DNA of 64,000 nucleotides. Source: Adenophora triphylla var. japonica. Its lineage: Eukaryota > Streptophyta > Magnoliopsida > Asterales > Campanulaceae. Below the pieces are notes generated by a model. The model had not been told where the DNA came from and did not search any database. It worked only from the letters and a program-made list of their open reading frames with translations. Shown here one piece after another: positions 21,424 to 31,852 of the stretch; positions within the stretch are counted from its first letter, which is position 1; each line of letters opens with the position of its first letter. The DNA lies in contig JAFEMH010001458.1 of NCBI GenBank assembly GCA_022495995.1, positions 310,001 to 374,000 on the forward strand, read 5' to 3'. The position numbers were made by a program, and so were the translations under genes.

Positions 21424-22414
21424 ATTTGGGATCCCTCTCTCGCCGGATAAGGTTACCTTTGGCCTGTCTCGCCTTACCACAATATCTCGCATTTCGCCTT
21501 TATCGTTATCTCGCCGGTTTACCTCATAATGTCTTGCTATTATTGCCTTGGTCTTCCCCCCTTTACTAACTCTTAGCGGGATATTTCCTATCTCGCTTTC
21601 TTATGATCCTTCTTGGGCCACCTCTGCTTTAGTCTTCTTCTTGGGTCTTATCTCGATTTTGGGCCTACTTGCTACTCTCTCGCCAATGGACTTGGATCAG
21701 GCCCAACCGTTATTATTGGACAGCATCAGAAGCCCCTAAGTTTATGGCGAGATTCATTTATGGTCTCGCCAAAAACTTGATGTTCAATTCTTCGCCATCT
21801 TGCGACATACAGATCCTTCTTCAAGAAGCTATTCCATTGTAAATCCCCATCCATACACGTGTCCCTTTCTTGGTAAACCCTTAAAATTTTAATGAGCCGT
21901 CGTTTGAGAATCGTGCCAAATTGTGAGGGAAAATTTAAAATTTTTATCCCAAACGTCACATCAATCAGTTCCCTAAACCCTCTCTCATATAAATACCCAA
22001 ATTACTTCCCACATTCCTCTTTTTACTCCTCTTCATTCTTGCTCAAGCTCTTCCAAATTCCGGCAAACCCTAACCTTGATTCCGACGATTCTTCTTCACT
22101 TTTCACCGTTTATTTACTGATTACTTCCCCAAAATTGTTTCTTGACCACTTTTCTGCTCATCTTTGGCCATTTTGGAAGTGATTTGGTGTATCATTCCTC
22201 AATTCCCAGGATTCGACCCTTAACTCCGGCGCCTGTTCATCTTTTCCGGTGACTCTTCATATTTTCCGTCCAAGATTCTCCTCTTCATCAGGTAACTTTT
22301 TCAAAAACCCTTCACATTCTTTAAACCTTCAAGTTTTGATCTTCCCTTTTTGTCCGATTCCTTGCACTTTGTATTTCCCTTTGTCCCATAAATTTTTTTC
22401 CCAAACTACCCTTC
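21424..22414 (+). promoter_or_regulatory. Promoter, noncoding exon and leader intron of the antisense gene
   Basis: TATAAATA at 21988-21995 is a good plant TATA box about 430 bases before the ATG. The following 5' leader is pyrimidine-rich and contains a donor-like CATCAG/GTAACT at 22291/22292. The second element (62301-64000) has the same order: TATA, leader, CTCAG/GTATGA, intron, CCCCTTAG acceptor, ATG. In this copy no AG lies directly before the ATG, so its acceptor is unclear. The region upstream of the TATA box contains repeated CTCGCC words. Confidence 0.6.
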
Positions 22415-25400
22415 ATGGCGAGATACAAAAACTGTGCTAGGCGGGTTAAGTACGGAAGATGTCAAGTTTCAGGCGGCTTATATAGGCGCCTGCAAACTAC
22501 TTGGGCAAGACTGCCCAAGGCCGACATAATTAGGTTGTTGGTTGAAAACTGGGTAGATCCTTCAATTATTAATTCCCTTGAAATCAAAGGTCGCTTTTTT
22601 CTTTCCCCTTCAGCCCCTATGTCTCATATTTTCACTTCCCATAGAGAATTGGTCAGGTTTATCAAAGATAAATATGACCCCAATTTAAGCGACTCATCCG
22701 AATCTCATTGTGTCGCTGACCCTTTTTCCAAACGTAGGACACATTATAAATCTATCCTATCTTCTTCTTCTTCCAGTGATTCTCGAGAGATGACTGATCA
22801 AGCGACATCTTCTCCCGCGGCGACTTCCAAAGAATCCCCTTCCACCGGGGTTCAAAATCTCAATCTTCATGAAGGTACCTCTTTTACCAATCCCGCTCAT
22901 GCTGAGGCGGGATCTTCACTTGCACCAGACACAAGCTCCCTTACTCCTAACCCCATCACTGATTGGCATAGACTTTACCACATTGATAGTTCAATATACC
23001 GCATTTCTGATTATCAGGGCGATACCTCCCTTGCCTACTTAAGAGAGATGAGGGAGGGCATAGTAATCTTTCCTTCCCAACTCAAAGCCGGCCTTAGGAT
23101 CCCCCTTGATCCTTTTCTTTGCGAAGTCTTGTATAAGGCCCAAGCCATGATAACCGAAGTTCATCCCAATGCCATAAGAATAATTACCGCTTTCATTACC
23201 ATATGCCGCGCTCTGAGGAAGGAACCCACAGTTACTGCTTTAATTTCTTTATTTCCTGGATATAAGCAAACTAACAAACTTTCCAGCGGGATAGTGGAAA
23301 CTCGCCTTTCCCTCCAATATCATCGAGGTCCCAAAGTCCTCACTCCTTTACCTACAAAAGTTCATGAATGGATGAGCGACCCCCTCTTCGTTGTCTCTCG
23401 CGTTGGGTGGTCTCATCCCGCTGACCTCCTTCCCATCAAACCCCAAGTCGAAAACAAAGATGCTTCTACTACTGGCGACAATGCCCTTTGTGAAGCCATT
23501 CATGCCTTAGTTGCCTTACCCGAAAATTCTTCTGATGATACACCCCAACCTCTCATATCCTGGAGAGGCATTCTGCGAGATAGAGGGTTACTCGATCAAG
23601 TTGGTCTCGCTGACAACTTGCCTCGCATCCCACCCCGGGTTCCAATAAGCCATGTTTACTTCGATGGATGGGAGCGACACTCTGGCAACAAGTACGCTCA
23701 TGAATGCCAGTCCTGCAAGGGTACTCGTAACTGTACCGCAATGAATACTGCTCTTTGTATGTTTCCTTTTTAACCTTATTCTTTCTTTACTTTGGCTCAC
23801 ATTTGAATTACTATAACTCTTGACTTCCTTTTATTTGCTTTCAGATCATCGTGCCAAATCAATGGACAGTCGCCAAGCCGCCAACCTGGAAACCGACAAA
23901 AGAAGAAAACAAATGGCCAATGCTCGCGACATTGCCCTTGCTCTTCTTCCCGACAATCTTCCTCTGCCAATATCTCGCGACGGAAAAGATACTGAAGAAA
24001 TAGCCTTGGAAAGAGCTCAAAACACAGCTAAGGGCAGAGCTAGGCCCACTAACCCAGCTGCCCGTGCCAAACGATAAAAAAGAATCGCTTCTGTGTCAAC
24101 AAATGTCGCCCCTCCTTCTCAAGAAATCATCCCACCAAATCCTGTCGCCGTCTCAGCTCCTCCATCCGCTGAAGCTAATCTCCCACCAGTTTCTATCTCG
24201 CCAACTACTGAGATCAATGTTTCATCAACTGTTATCCCGCCAATCAACGTCACACCAGCGACTGAAAATATCGAGATTCTTCCCTCTGACCCTGTTCCAT
24301 CCAATTCTCCCTCTTTGGAAATCAACATTACTGAGCCCAATCAAACTGAAATTCCTCCTTCCCGCGAGATGGAAGTTTGCGACCTTACCAATGTCTCTAA
24401 TTCTCCTTCCACTCCTCGCGACCCAAATACTTCAACCGCTCTTCCTCCTCCCAGTTGGCTTCAAGAGAATTTTTCTAAGCCCCTTGACTTTGAAGGGCTT
24501 TTTGAACTTAGTAAAGAAGTCGCCAAAGTTCCCCGCATGAAGGGCCTGATTGAAGAAACTCGCAGTGCGGAAGAATGCATGTTGGGTAGCTCAGCCTTGA
24601 TTAGAGCTAGTGATCAGCTCCAAGTTCAACGTGTCGCCCAAATGGATCCTAACCATGCCGCCTGTCAAGCTGGGCTTTACTTTTCACTGGTACATCGTTC
24701 TTTCTTTCCTTGACTAATCTTAACTTTATTTTTTGTTACTTTCTTTAACTTTCAATTGTTGCCTTTCCCCAGCTAGGTGCTTCCATCATGGGTATGAGAG
24801 ATAAAAATACTCATCTTGACAATGAGTGTGCTAACTTGAAAGCCACTAATCAAATTCTGAGGCGCGACAAAGATACCCTCAAAGGTAGAGTTACTCGGCG
24901 GGATGCTACGATCAAAAACTTGGAGGGAGAGCGCGACAAATTAAAGACCGACTTGACTACTTCCCAGAATCAACTTGATCATACCCTTACTGATCTTAAT
25001 GCCGCTAAAGCCGATCTCACCGCTGCCACCACGGAACTTAACTCTGTTAAAGAGAATGCCGCCAAATTGAGGAGCGAGAATGAAACCTTGAAAGAAACTC
25101 ATGTAGCCGACATTCAATCTTTCCAAGACGAGATTACTAGGCTGAAAGAAGAGCTGACTGGGAAAACCGCAGAAATTGCTTCTCTGAATGCTGATGTGGC
25201 TCAATTGACAGATGATATTGCTGATATTGGGAACCAGACTTCTCTTCAAGTTATGCGGGCCGCAGCAGCTGATATCAATGATATTCCCGCTATCACAATT
25301 GAACGACTTGCCCACTGGGGATCAGAGCCGATTTTCAGCGAGGTATGTCGTCGTGGTCATTCCTTGGTTCCTTTTACTCCAGAAGAACTTAAAGACCTTG

Positions 25401-25591
25401 CTGATGAAGATGCATTGCTGGGTAAGTTGCCTTGGACTCCCCCTCTTGTTCAAGAACCAAACACTGTTGCTTTGTGGGGCGATCTTCTTGAACATAAGCA
25501 TAAACAATTGGATGATGCCAAAGCTCTTGCCCTAGCGACTTCAAGCTCAACTCAAGCCGCACCAACTGATGATCCCAATGCCTCAACTTAA
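22415..25591 (+). CDS. Spliced antisense gene of the Tat element (transposase_28-like + coiled coil), one premature stop
   Basis: Coding exons 22415-23756, 23845-24689 and 24773-25591 have GT-AG introns with agreeing phase and total 1002 codons. Exon 1 starts at ATG 22415. Residues 1-90 form a conserved N-terminus shared with the copy at 63740. A serine-rich linker follows (about 100-180). Residues 205-300 (GIVIFPSQLKAGLRIPLDPF..., then PNAIRIITAFITICRAL) resemble the plant 'putative gypsy type transposon' domain (Pfam transposase_28). Exon 2 is proline/serine-rich. Exon 3 begins with a long heptad-type coiled coil (about residues 735-860) and ends in an Ala/Thr tail. A TAA at 24075-24077 (codon 525) interrupts an otherwise open frame, so this copy would give a 524-residue product. 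Function of the family is unknown. Codon use is ordinary and the frame is well preserved, implying recent constraint. Confidence 0.85.
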
Positions 25592-25681
25592 TTTTCCTTT
25601 AATACTTAGTTTACTTTGAACAACTTTTGTAACTTGCCATGGTGGCTAAACAATTTACTTTCTTTTCTTTTGGGGCCTGCG

Positions 25682-28562
25682 TGTAACGACCCTAAACCTA
25701 GGCACCTATTTTAGTATCATAATATGTGCTTTTAATATTATTTTTAATATTATGTGTTTATTTTATATCTTTGATTTCTTAATATTAAAATAAAATGATT
25801 GGAAAATAAAATAATGTTCTTGGGAGAAGTATAATAATAGGAATGGATAAAATAAATAAAATGTGGATAGTTATTTGTGTAGGGAAAAATAAATAAATAG
25901 AAAAGAAGTAAGAGATAAAAAGGAGGTTAAATGGCATGGGGGGGCCATTTTCCCCTCCTTATTTCCCTCCCTATGTTCCCCTCCTTAGTCAACCAAGGAC
26001 CATACCTTCTTACTCTCCCCATGCCTTCCCCCACTCCATCCGACCTCCCTCCTACTTCCCTCATCATTTTCATCTTCTTCATTCTTCCTTCTTCCATTTT
26101 TCCATGGAAGCTCCATCTTCAATTCTCTCCTTCCAAAAATGGTAGTTAATGCAATTCTTCTCCAATCGACGATCCGGGTGTACTTTTGGGTTCGTGGAGT
26201 CGAGAGGAACACATTGAGCTAAGAAGATCTTTGATCCACTTCATAATTGCTAGGTGAGTTATTATGACCCTTCATTTCTTTAAATGTTCATGATCTATGG
26301 ATGTTGTTATTGTTATTATGATGATTGTTAATGCTTTAGAAATCTTCTTGGAAGTGGAAGAATTGATTTATGAAATGGGTGGAGTTAAATTAGGAGATTT
26401 AGCTTGAAATGAAATAATGAAATGGTTGGGAACTTTATAAGAGATGAGTGCTTGGTTAATGAAATGGAAAGAGGTTAATGTTCTTGGAAGATGATCTAGG
26501 GTGTAAGAAATGGATGGAGATAGATTAATGGGATAAACTTGAATGAAGTAGTGAAATGGGTGGAAGACTTGGTGATAAATAATCTAGATCTACATGATCT
26601 TGGGTTTAGACGATTTAAGATGAGTTATGTAAGGTTAGAATCCTCCTTGGTGTTCTTGAAATGAAGAAAGATTTAAGGGAAAATAATCTATGTGAAAATA
26701 AGTTGGAAATTCGAAATATGCTGAAAGTGGTCTTGGGCGGTCGCCCAAGTGGTGATGAGCGGCCGCCCATCTTGGCAGTTTGTTGGATTCCTTTTGAAAC
26801 TTCCTTGGGCGGTCGCCCAAGTGACATGGGCGGTCGCCCATGTCACCAGATTCTCTCCAGTTTTCCCTTTTTGCTGAATTTTGCTAATTTCCTCGTGGGA
26901 TGATCCCTAACCATTATAAATTAATAGAACCTAACCCAACCCGGGTACAAATCAATCCTTCTTAACCTAAGCTAAAATGGAATACCTTGGCTAGGCCATG
27001 ACGTCTTTATTGGTCAAAGTGGGATTGTGGAAGTAGTTAAATGATGGTTCGGAGAATAGTTCCAACTTGGGAAATAGATCTTGAACTTTTATTAAGGTTG
27101 TTCGAGGTGGTATAATAACTATGTAAGAATGGTTTATGATATATAGTAGCCTCACTTACTCCTTATCTTCGGTGAATAGTTGCAATGGTGTAGAAACCAT
27201 AGATTTCACTATTGAACTAATTGGTAATGGGTATGTATCACTTTGTGGCCTGGTTATTCCAAGTTGTGGAATTATTGATTATATGGTTACCTTAATATCC
27301 TAAGTGTGGATTATTTGACAAGTTGTTATGATATCCCAATGTGTGGATATGTTTATTATGTGATTGCTTGGTTATTCAATCGGTGGATTTATTTGTTATC
27401 ATTCATATTTATTGATGATACTATGCATAGTGTATTAAATGGTTGTGGCACTATGAAATTGATGAACATGAGTATATTTTACCATGTGACTATATTGTTT
27501 ATCCCCTTTGTGGATTATTTGGTATTGTTATATGGTATCCCGGTGTGGATTATGTGTTTATATGGATACTTTACTTGAATTTAAATTCGTTAATGGTATT
27601 ATGCATAGTGTATTACATGAACTGTTGCACTATTGTATGGATGAATCATGAGTATATTTTACCATGTTATTATATGATTATCCCTTTTTGTGGATTATAA
27701 TTCAAGTAACTATTATGTGCTTGAATGCGTTCGGGTGGGTATGATGGAAGTCAATCAATTATTGATTTGTTCTATAAGTGATTGAAGGTCCATCATACCG
27801 GTGACCCTCCCTCCTCTGTGGCCACAGAGTGGGGGTGCTAGCGACCGTATTGAGCATGAAGAAGCCTTTACTGGACTGCTGCGATTGGTGTACCGGGGAA
27901 TATATTATTTTTGGATACTCTATTATAGGTATCTTTTCTTATATGGATCTCGGGTATGAGTCCTATAAGAGGTGAATGTGCTGGAGGCAATTCACCCAAG
28001 AGTGGAGTTTTACTCCCACGTTGTACGACTTATTGTTCAGACGGGAAAAGGTAAAATGAGGTAACGTAATGTGTTTACCGCTTTCATAATGTGTTATGTG
28101 CTACCATGCTATGTGTTGCACTTTGTTTGGCATCTTCTTTGCATTCATAATAGCTCATTGAGATTTATTCTCACCCCTCTCCCTTTACTTGTTTTAGATT
28201 CCGAGACAGTGGACCACCAAGTAAGGGCGGTGAGGAGTTTGGAAGTTATATTGTGGGAATTGTCGGGGTATGATTAGGTTGGTATAGAAAGTGTACGTTG
28301 GTATAATTCATTTGTGGAATTGTATTTATAAATCTTTACTTTATGTTATAACCGAGGCCCTTTTGTAATTAAAACCGTTTCTTACTTGCTAAGTTAGTCA
28401 ATTATTTCTCCATTGTGAAAAGGTGTAGATTTATTTTCAAATGGTTATAATAATTGTATTTAATTTTGAAAGTTAAATAAAAGTTTTAAAAGATTAGGAA
28501 AAATTGGGTTAGTTTGAGGATGCTCCACTGGGACACGTGTAGGTTCCGGGTCGGGGTCCTCA
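25682..28562 (+). repeat. 5' LTR of element A
   Basis: It starts TGTAACGACCC and ends GGGGTCCTCA. It is nearly identical by eye to 31853-34743. It contains a module of GC-rich dyads (26732-26846) unlike the AT-rich remainder. Short open frames inside are chance frames in tyrosine/isoleucine-rich DNA. Confidence 0.9.
26732..26846. repeat. GC-rich dyad module in LTR A (GGGCGGTCGCCC)
   Basis: CTTGGGCGGTCGCCCAAG occurs at 26732-26749 and again at about 26804-26821, with GCGGCCGCCCA between and a further GGGCGGTCGCCC, in longer dyad context, ending at about 26846. Each is a near-perfect inverted repeat. The second LTR has the same module (about 32902-33015) with a small deletion in the last dyad. 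Confidence 0.85.
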
Positions 28563-28563
28563 G

Positions 28564-28581
28564 TTGGTATCGAGCTCGGTT
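28564..28581 (+). other. Primer binding site of element A
   Basis: TTGGTATCGAGCTCGGTT, one base after the LTR, resembles the initiator-methionine site TGGTATCAGAGC with two bases missing. Element B has the same variant. Confidence 0.7.
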
Positions 28582-31500
28582 AGAGTTCTCGGGTAGAGTC
28601 TAGCCGAGCGAGAGTGTGCGATAACTTACGTCGAGAGTTTAACGCAGGAATTTGATCAAAGACAGGAAATGATATTGACCATCCAAGAAATCAAGGAAAG
28701 GTGAGTTAAGGAAAGATAGATTCCTCCACCATCATTTGAGGTATTTTACCTGTCTCAGGAGTTAGGGTTCATACTTTTATAAATCCCTGTTCATTCGTTC
28801 TCACGTGGCATTACATTTCATCTTTTATTTGCATAATTGGCCTAAGAGTTGCCTTATGTGTTGGAGGTTCTACTCCGATGGGGTCGTACCTCGAATCATC
28901 CTTAATTATCTTGGTAATTGTGATTAAGTGGGCATGTATTGCCGGTGGATTTGGTCGAGTTACCTATCCGTGAATCATCGTTATGTTAACTTTGAATTAA
29001 TTGAGTAGTTGTTGTGTTTGAGGAGGACTGTCGCAAGAAGCGAGTCTCCTTATCTACGTTTGATTTACCTCTGTGTGTAATTGAGTCGGGTAAATTATTA
29101 ATTGATATTATGTCACATACGCGTAATTGTCTAAAGTATGGCCTAATTAAGAGAGATTTATGGTTGTGTACTTGTGTAAGTAATTATGCATTGGTGTCTC
29201 GTGGGGAGACTAGATATATGGGACTAGTATTGAAAGTGATAGTCTAAGTGGGATTATATGGGTTATAAAATATCGCGAGTACGAGACCTGATAGAACCAA
29301 TATATCTTTGCCTTATGTGTTATTAGTTGATTAAGTGGTGTTTTCTATGTGAGTTTCAAAATGGGTTTTCATCAGGTATCATACCAGGATATGGAGATTT
29401 GGAATTGCTATAAGGTATTATTTTGGCCTTCGGATCCCTAGATAGAGGACACTAATTGGGATGATGGACTTGATGATTCATCTTGGGAAAGTATTTGATA
29501 AAGAAGATAATGAGCTTAGTGAATCTCCATAAGGGTAAATTGTTACTATAATTAGAAAAGATGATACTTGGTGGTTATTTATAAGGTTATAGAGATCTTA
29601 AATAGGTAACTGTGAAGAATAAGTATTCATTAGCACTTGTTGACGATTTGTATGACTGATTTTAGAAACTAGTAGGATACTCAATGGTTATAGTTGAATT
29701 TTTCGGAGTGTTACAATTTCCGTGGAAAATTGCTTTAAGGATATACTTAAGACAACATTTATATATAGTATGACCATTTTGATTGTGGATTGTGTATTAG
29801 TTATGGAGAGGTGAATAGGGTAAATACGAAGAAGTATAATAGATACAGTTATTGGTGATTTAAAGGATCAACTTCGTAAATTGGTAATATATGTATATGG
29901 TTCGTTTTGAGAATTGATTATCATTAGTTGAGAAAATGAGGATGAATCTTACTGGAAGACAGGATACTTTAGGATGATTATATACTATAAGTCGACTTAG
30001 TTACGTGAATCATATGAGGGATTAGTGTGATGCTTGAAAGATATTGACGTTATACGGATTTTGAGTTGTTGATGGTTATTGAGAGTTAAGTTAGATTTTA
30101 CCGTAATGTTTAATTGAAATTTGGGAATGATTGATCTATGAGAGTTCCAATTATATTTTCTTATTTAGAAATTTTGGTATTTAATTGGGAACTAGATGTT
30201 GCAATACGTTGTTACTAAGTACAATACCAATATTAAAGGTAGGGAATAGATGACTCAAATTAAGTAAAAGTGTTGAATATACAACTTGAGGAATTATTGA
30301 ATTGAGGATGATTTACCTAGTTTATAAGTTTAATGATTGTTTAGTGTTATTTATCGGAAATAGTAATAGTATGGCAAGATTGTGTTTTCTTATAGAGAAA
30401 TTAACTAAGTATAAATATTATAAGTGGTGGCTATACTATAAATAGAGGTCAAACAAGAATATTATGTTGGTATTGTTTAATTGTGTTTTAACAATTGAAA
30501 GTGTGTGTTGAACTTCGGTGTGAGCATTTGTACCCTTCGGGGATAATTGGTTTAATAAGGTCAGTGCACCGGTTTTGTGTACATTAAAATCTGTGAGTAA
30601 TTTAACTATCTACAACTGGTATGGGACGGTTGTAGATAATTAAATCACTCGAGTTATTTTTGTTAGCTTATCAATCTTTTGAAAATTTCTTAAAAGTGTG
30701 AGTGGTTTAGTTAATTAAAACTGGTATGGGACAGTTTTAAATAAATAAACCATTCGAGCCTCAATTGATCTCATTTTATCTATCCTGGGAATTTTGAAAG
30801 ATGTTGTAAATTTAGAAAGACATGTTATTTTAAAGGTATAGTTCGTACAAAAGCAAGTTAAAAAGGCAACCTAGTTTCCCTATATTGATTAAGTATATTA
30901 AAGTTGTGATCCGAGAAATGATTTGATAAATGTGGGGTTATTATTGTGTCGGTCACAATAGACTCGGTTTTGTTTTGGAGTTGGATCGGCTCCGTTGTGG
31001 GCGGCCAACCCTTCAATTTGAATATTGATTTGTCACTAGGCATGAACATAATTGGAATATTGAATGGTGATAATAGAAAGTTGAATTGTATTTTCTCCTC
31101 GTTATATATATAGCCTGATGAGAGGTTTATTGATGAAGTTCTCATATATGTTAGGGGAATCGTTTAGTTGTATAAACCCCATAGTATTAAATGGATTGGA
31201 TAGACATCGTTTGGGAAGGTAGGAATGCTATTAAGTTTAACCTTGTAAAAAGTTGAGGAATCATTACTTGTTGTTGATGATATGCTACGGCATGAACAAT
31301 GGATGTTAGTAGTCATTAGTACGTATGGTTACCAGTGGTTGAGTGCCTATAATAGTAGTTATCATTCTAGCATTGAAATAAAACCGTATGAGGCATAGTT
31401 TGGGAAGAAAATATCGATCTCTAATTTGTTGGGGTGAGTTTGGAGAGGCAAGGCCTAAGGTAAATTGGCGCCAAAGTTCGTTAACCATTTGAAGCTTTAG

Positions 31501-31839
31501 AAAGGGTTGGTGATTTGATTTATAGGCGGGCTTGGAGAAGCTTATAGAGTAATTGAAGTTTTAATGAGATAATGACGTGTATTTGGTGACATAAGTTGTA
31601 ATACTTTTATTTAATTATATTTTCATTGAGATCGTGAAAATTCGTGATAGTGATATTTGTATAGTATGCTTGGATCATTAAGTGGTAATATCATATTATT
31701 AATGGAATTAGAAAATTTTGGGGAAAGAATCACAAATTGAAGAGACTATATGGGAATTGGAGTCTGAGGTATGCATGTGTAACCGAGGCGAGTTGATCCG
31801 TTAGGTAGGTAACAGTCAAATTCGGGACGAATTTCCTTT
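28582..31839 (+). pseudogene. Decayed interior of element A: protease and integrase remnants
   Basis: Around 28920-29190 one frame keeps GHVLPVDLV-like and DCRKKRVSL-like pieces, as found at the protease/RT boundary of chromoviruses. Around 31340-31480 another keeps AYNSSYHSSIEIKPYEA, typical of the integrase C-terminal part, followed by several stops. Near 31800 come FGTNFL-like residues that usually end the polyprotein. No RT catalytic motif or zinc knuckle is visible. At 3.3 kb the interior is shorter than an autonomous one, so this copy cannot encode its own proteins. Confidence 0.7.
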
Positions 31840-31852
31840 AAGGGGGAGTGAG
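31840..31852 (+). other. Polypurine tract of element A
   Basis: AAGGGGGAGTGAG directly precedes the second LTR (TGTAACG). Confidence 0.85.

Noticed and set aside
22249..22440. Short + strand open frame just before the antisense gene
   Set aside because: It runs across the donor site of the leader exon and out of frame into the gene; its composition follows the pyrimidine-rich leader.
27306..27700. Tyrosine/isoleucine-rich open frames in the LTRs of A and B
   Set aside because: They lie inside LTRs, recur in both copies and in element B on the other strand, lack a recognisable domain and start/stop differently in each copy.
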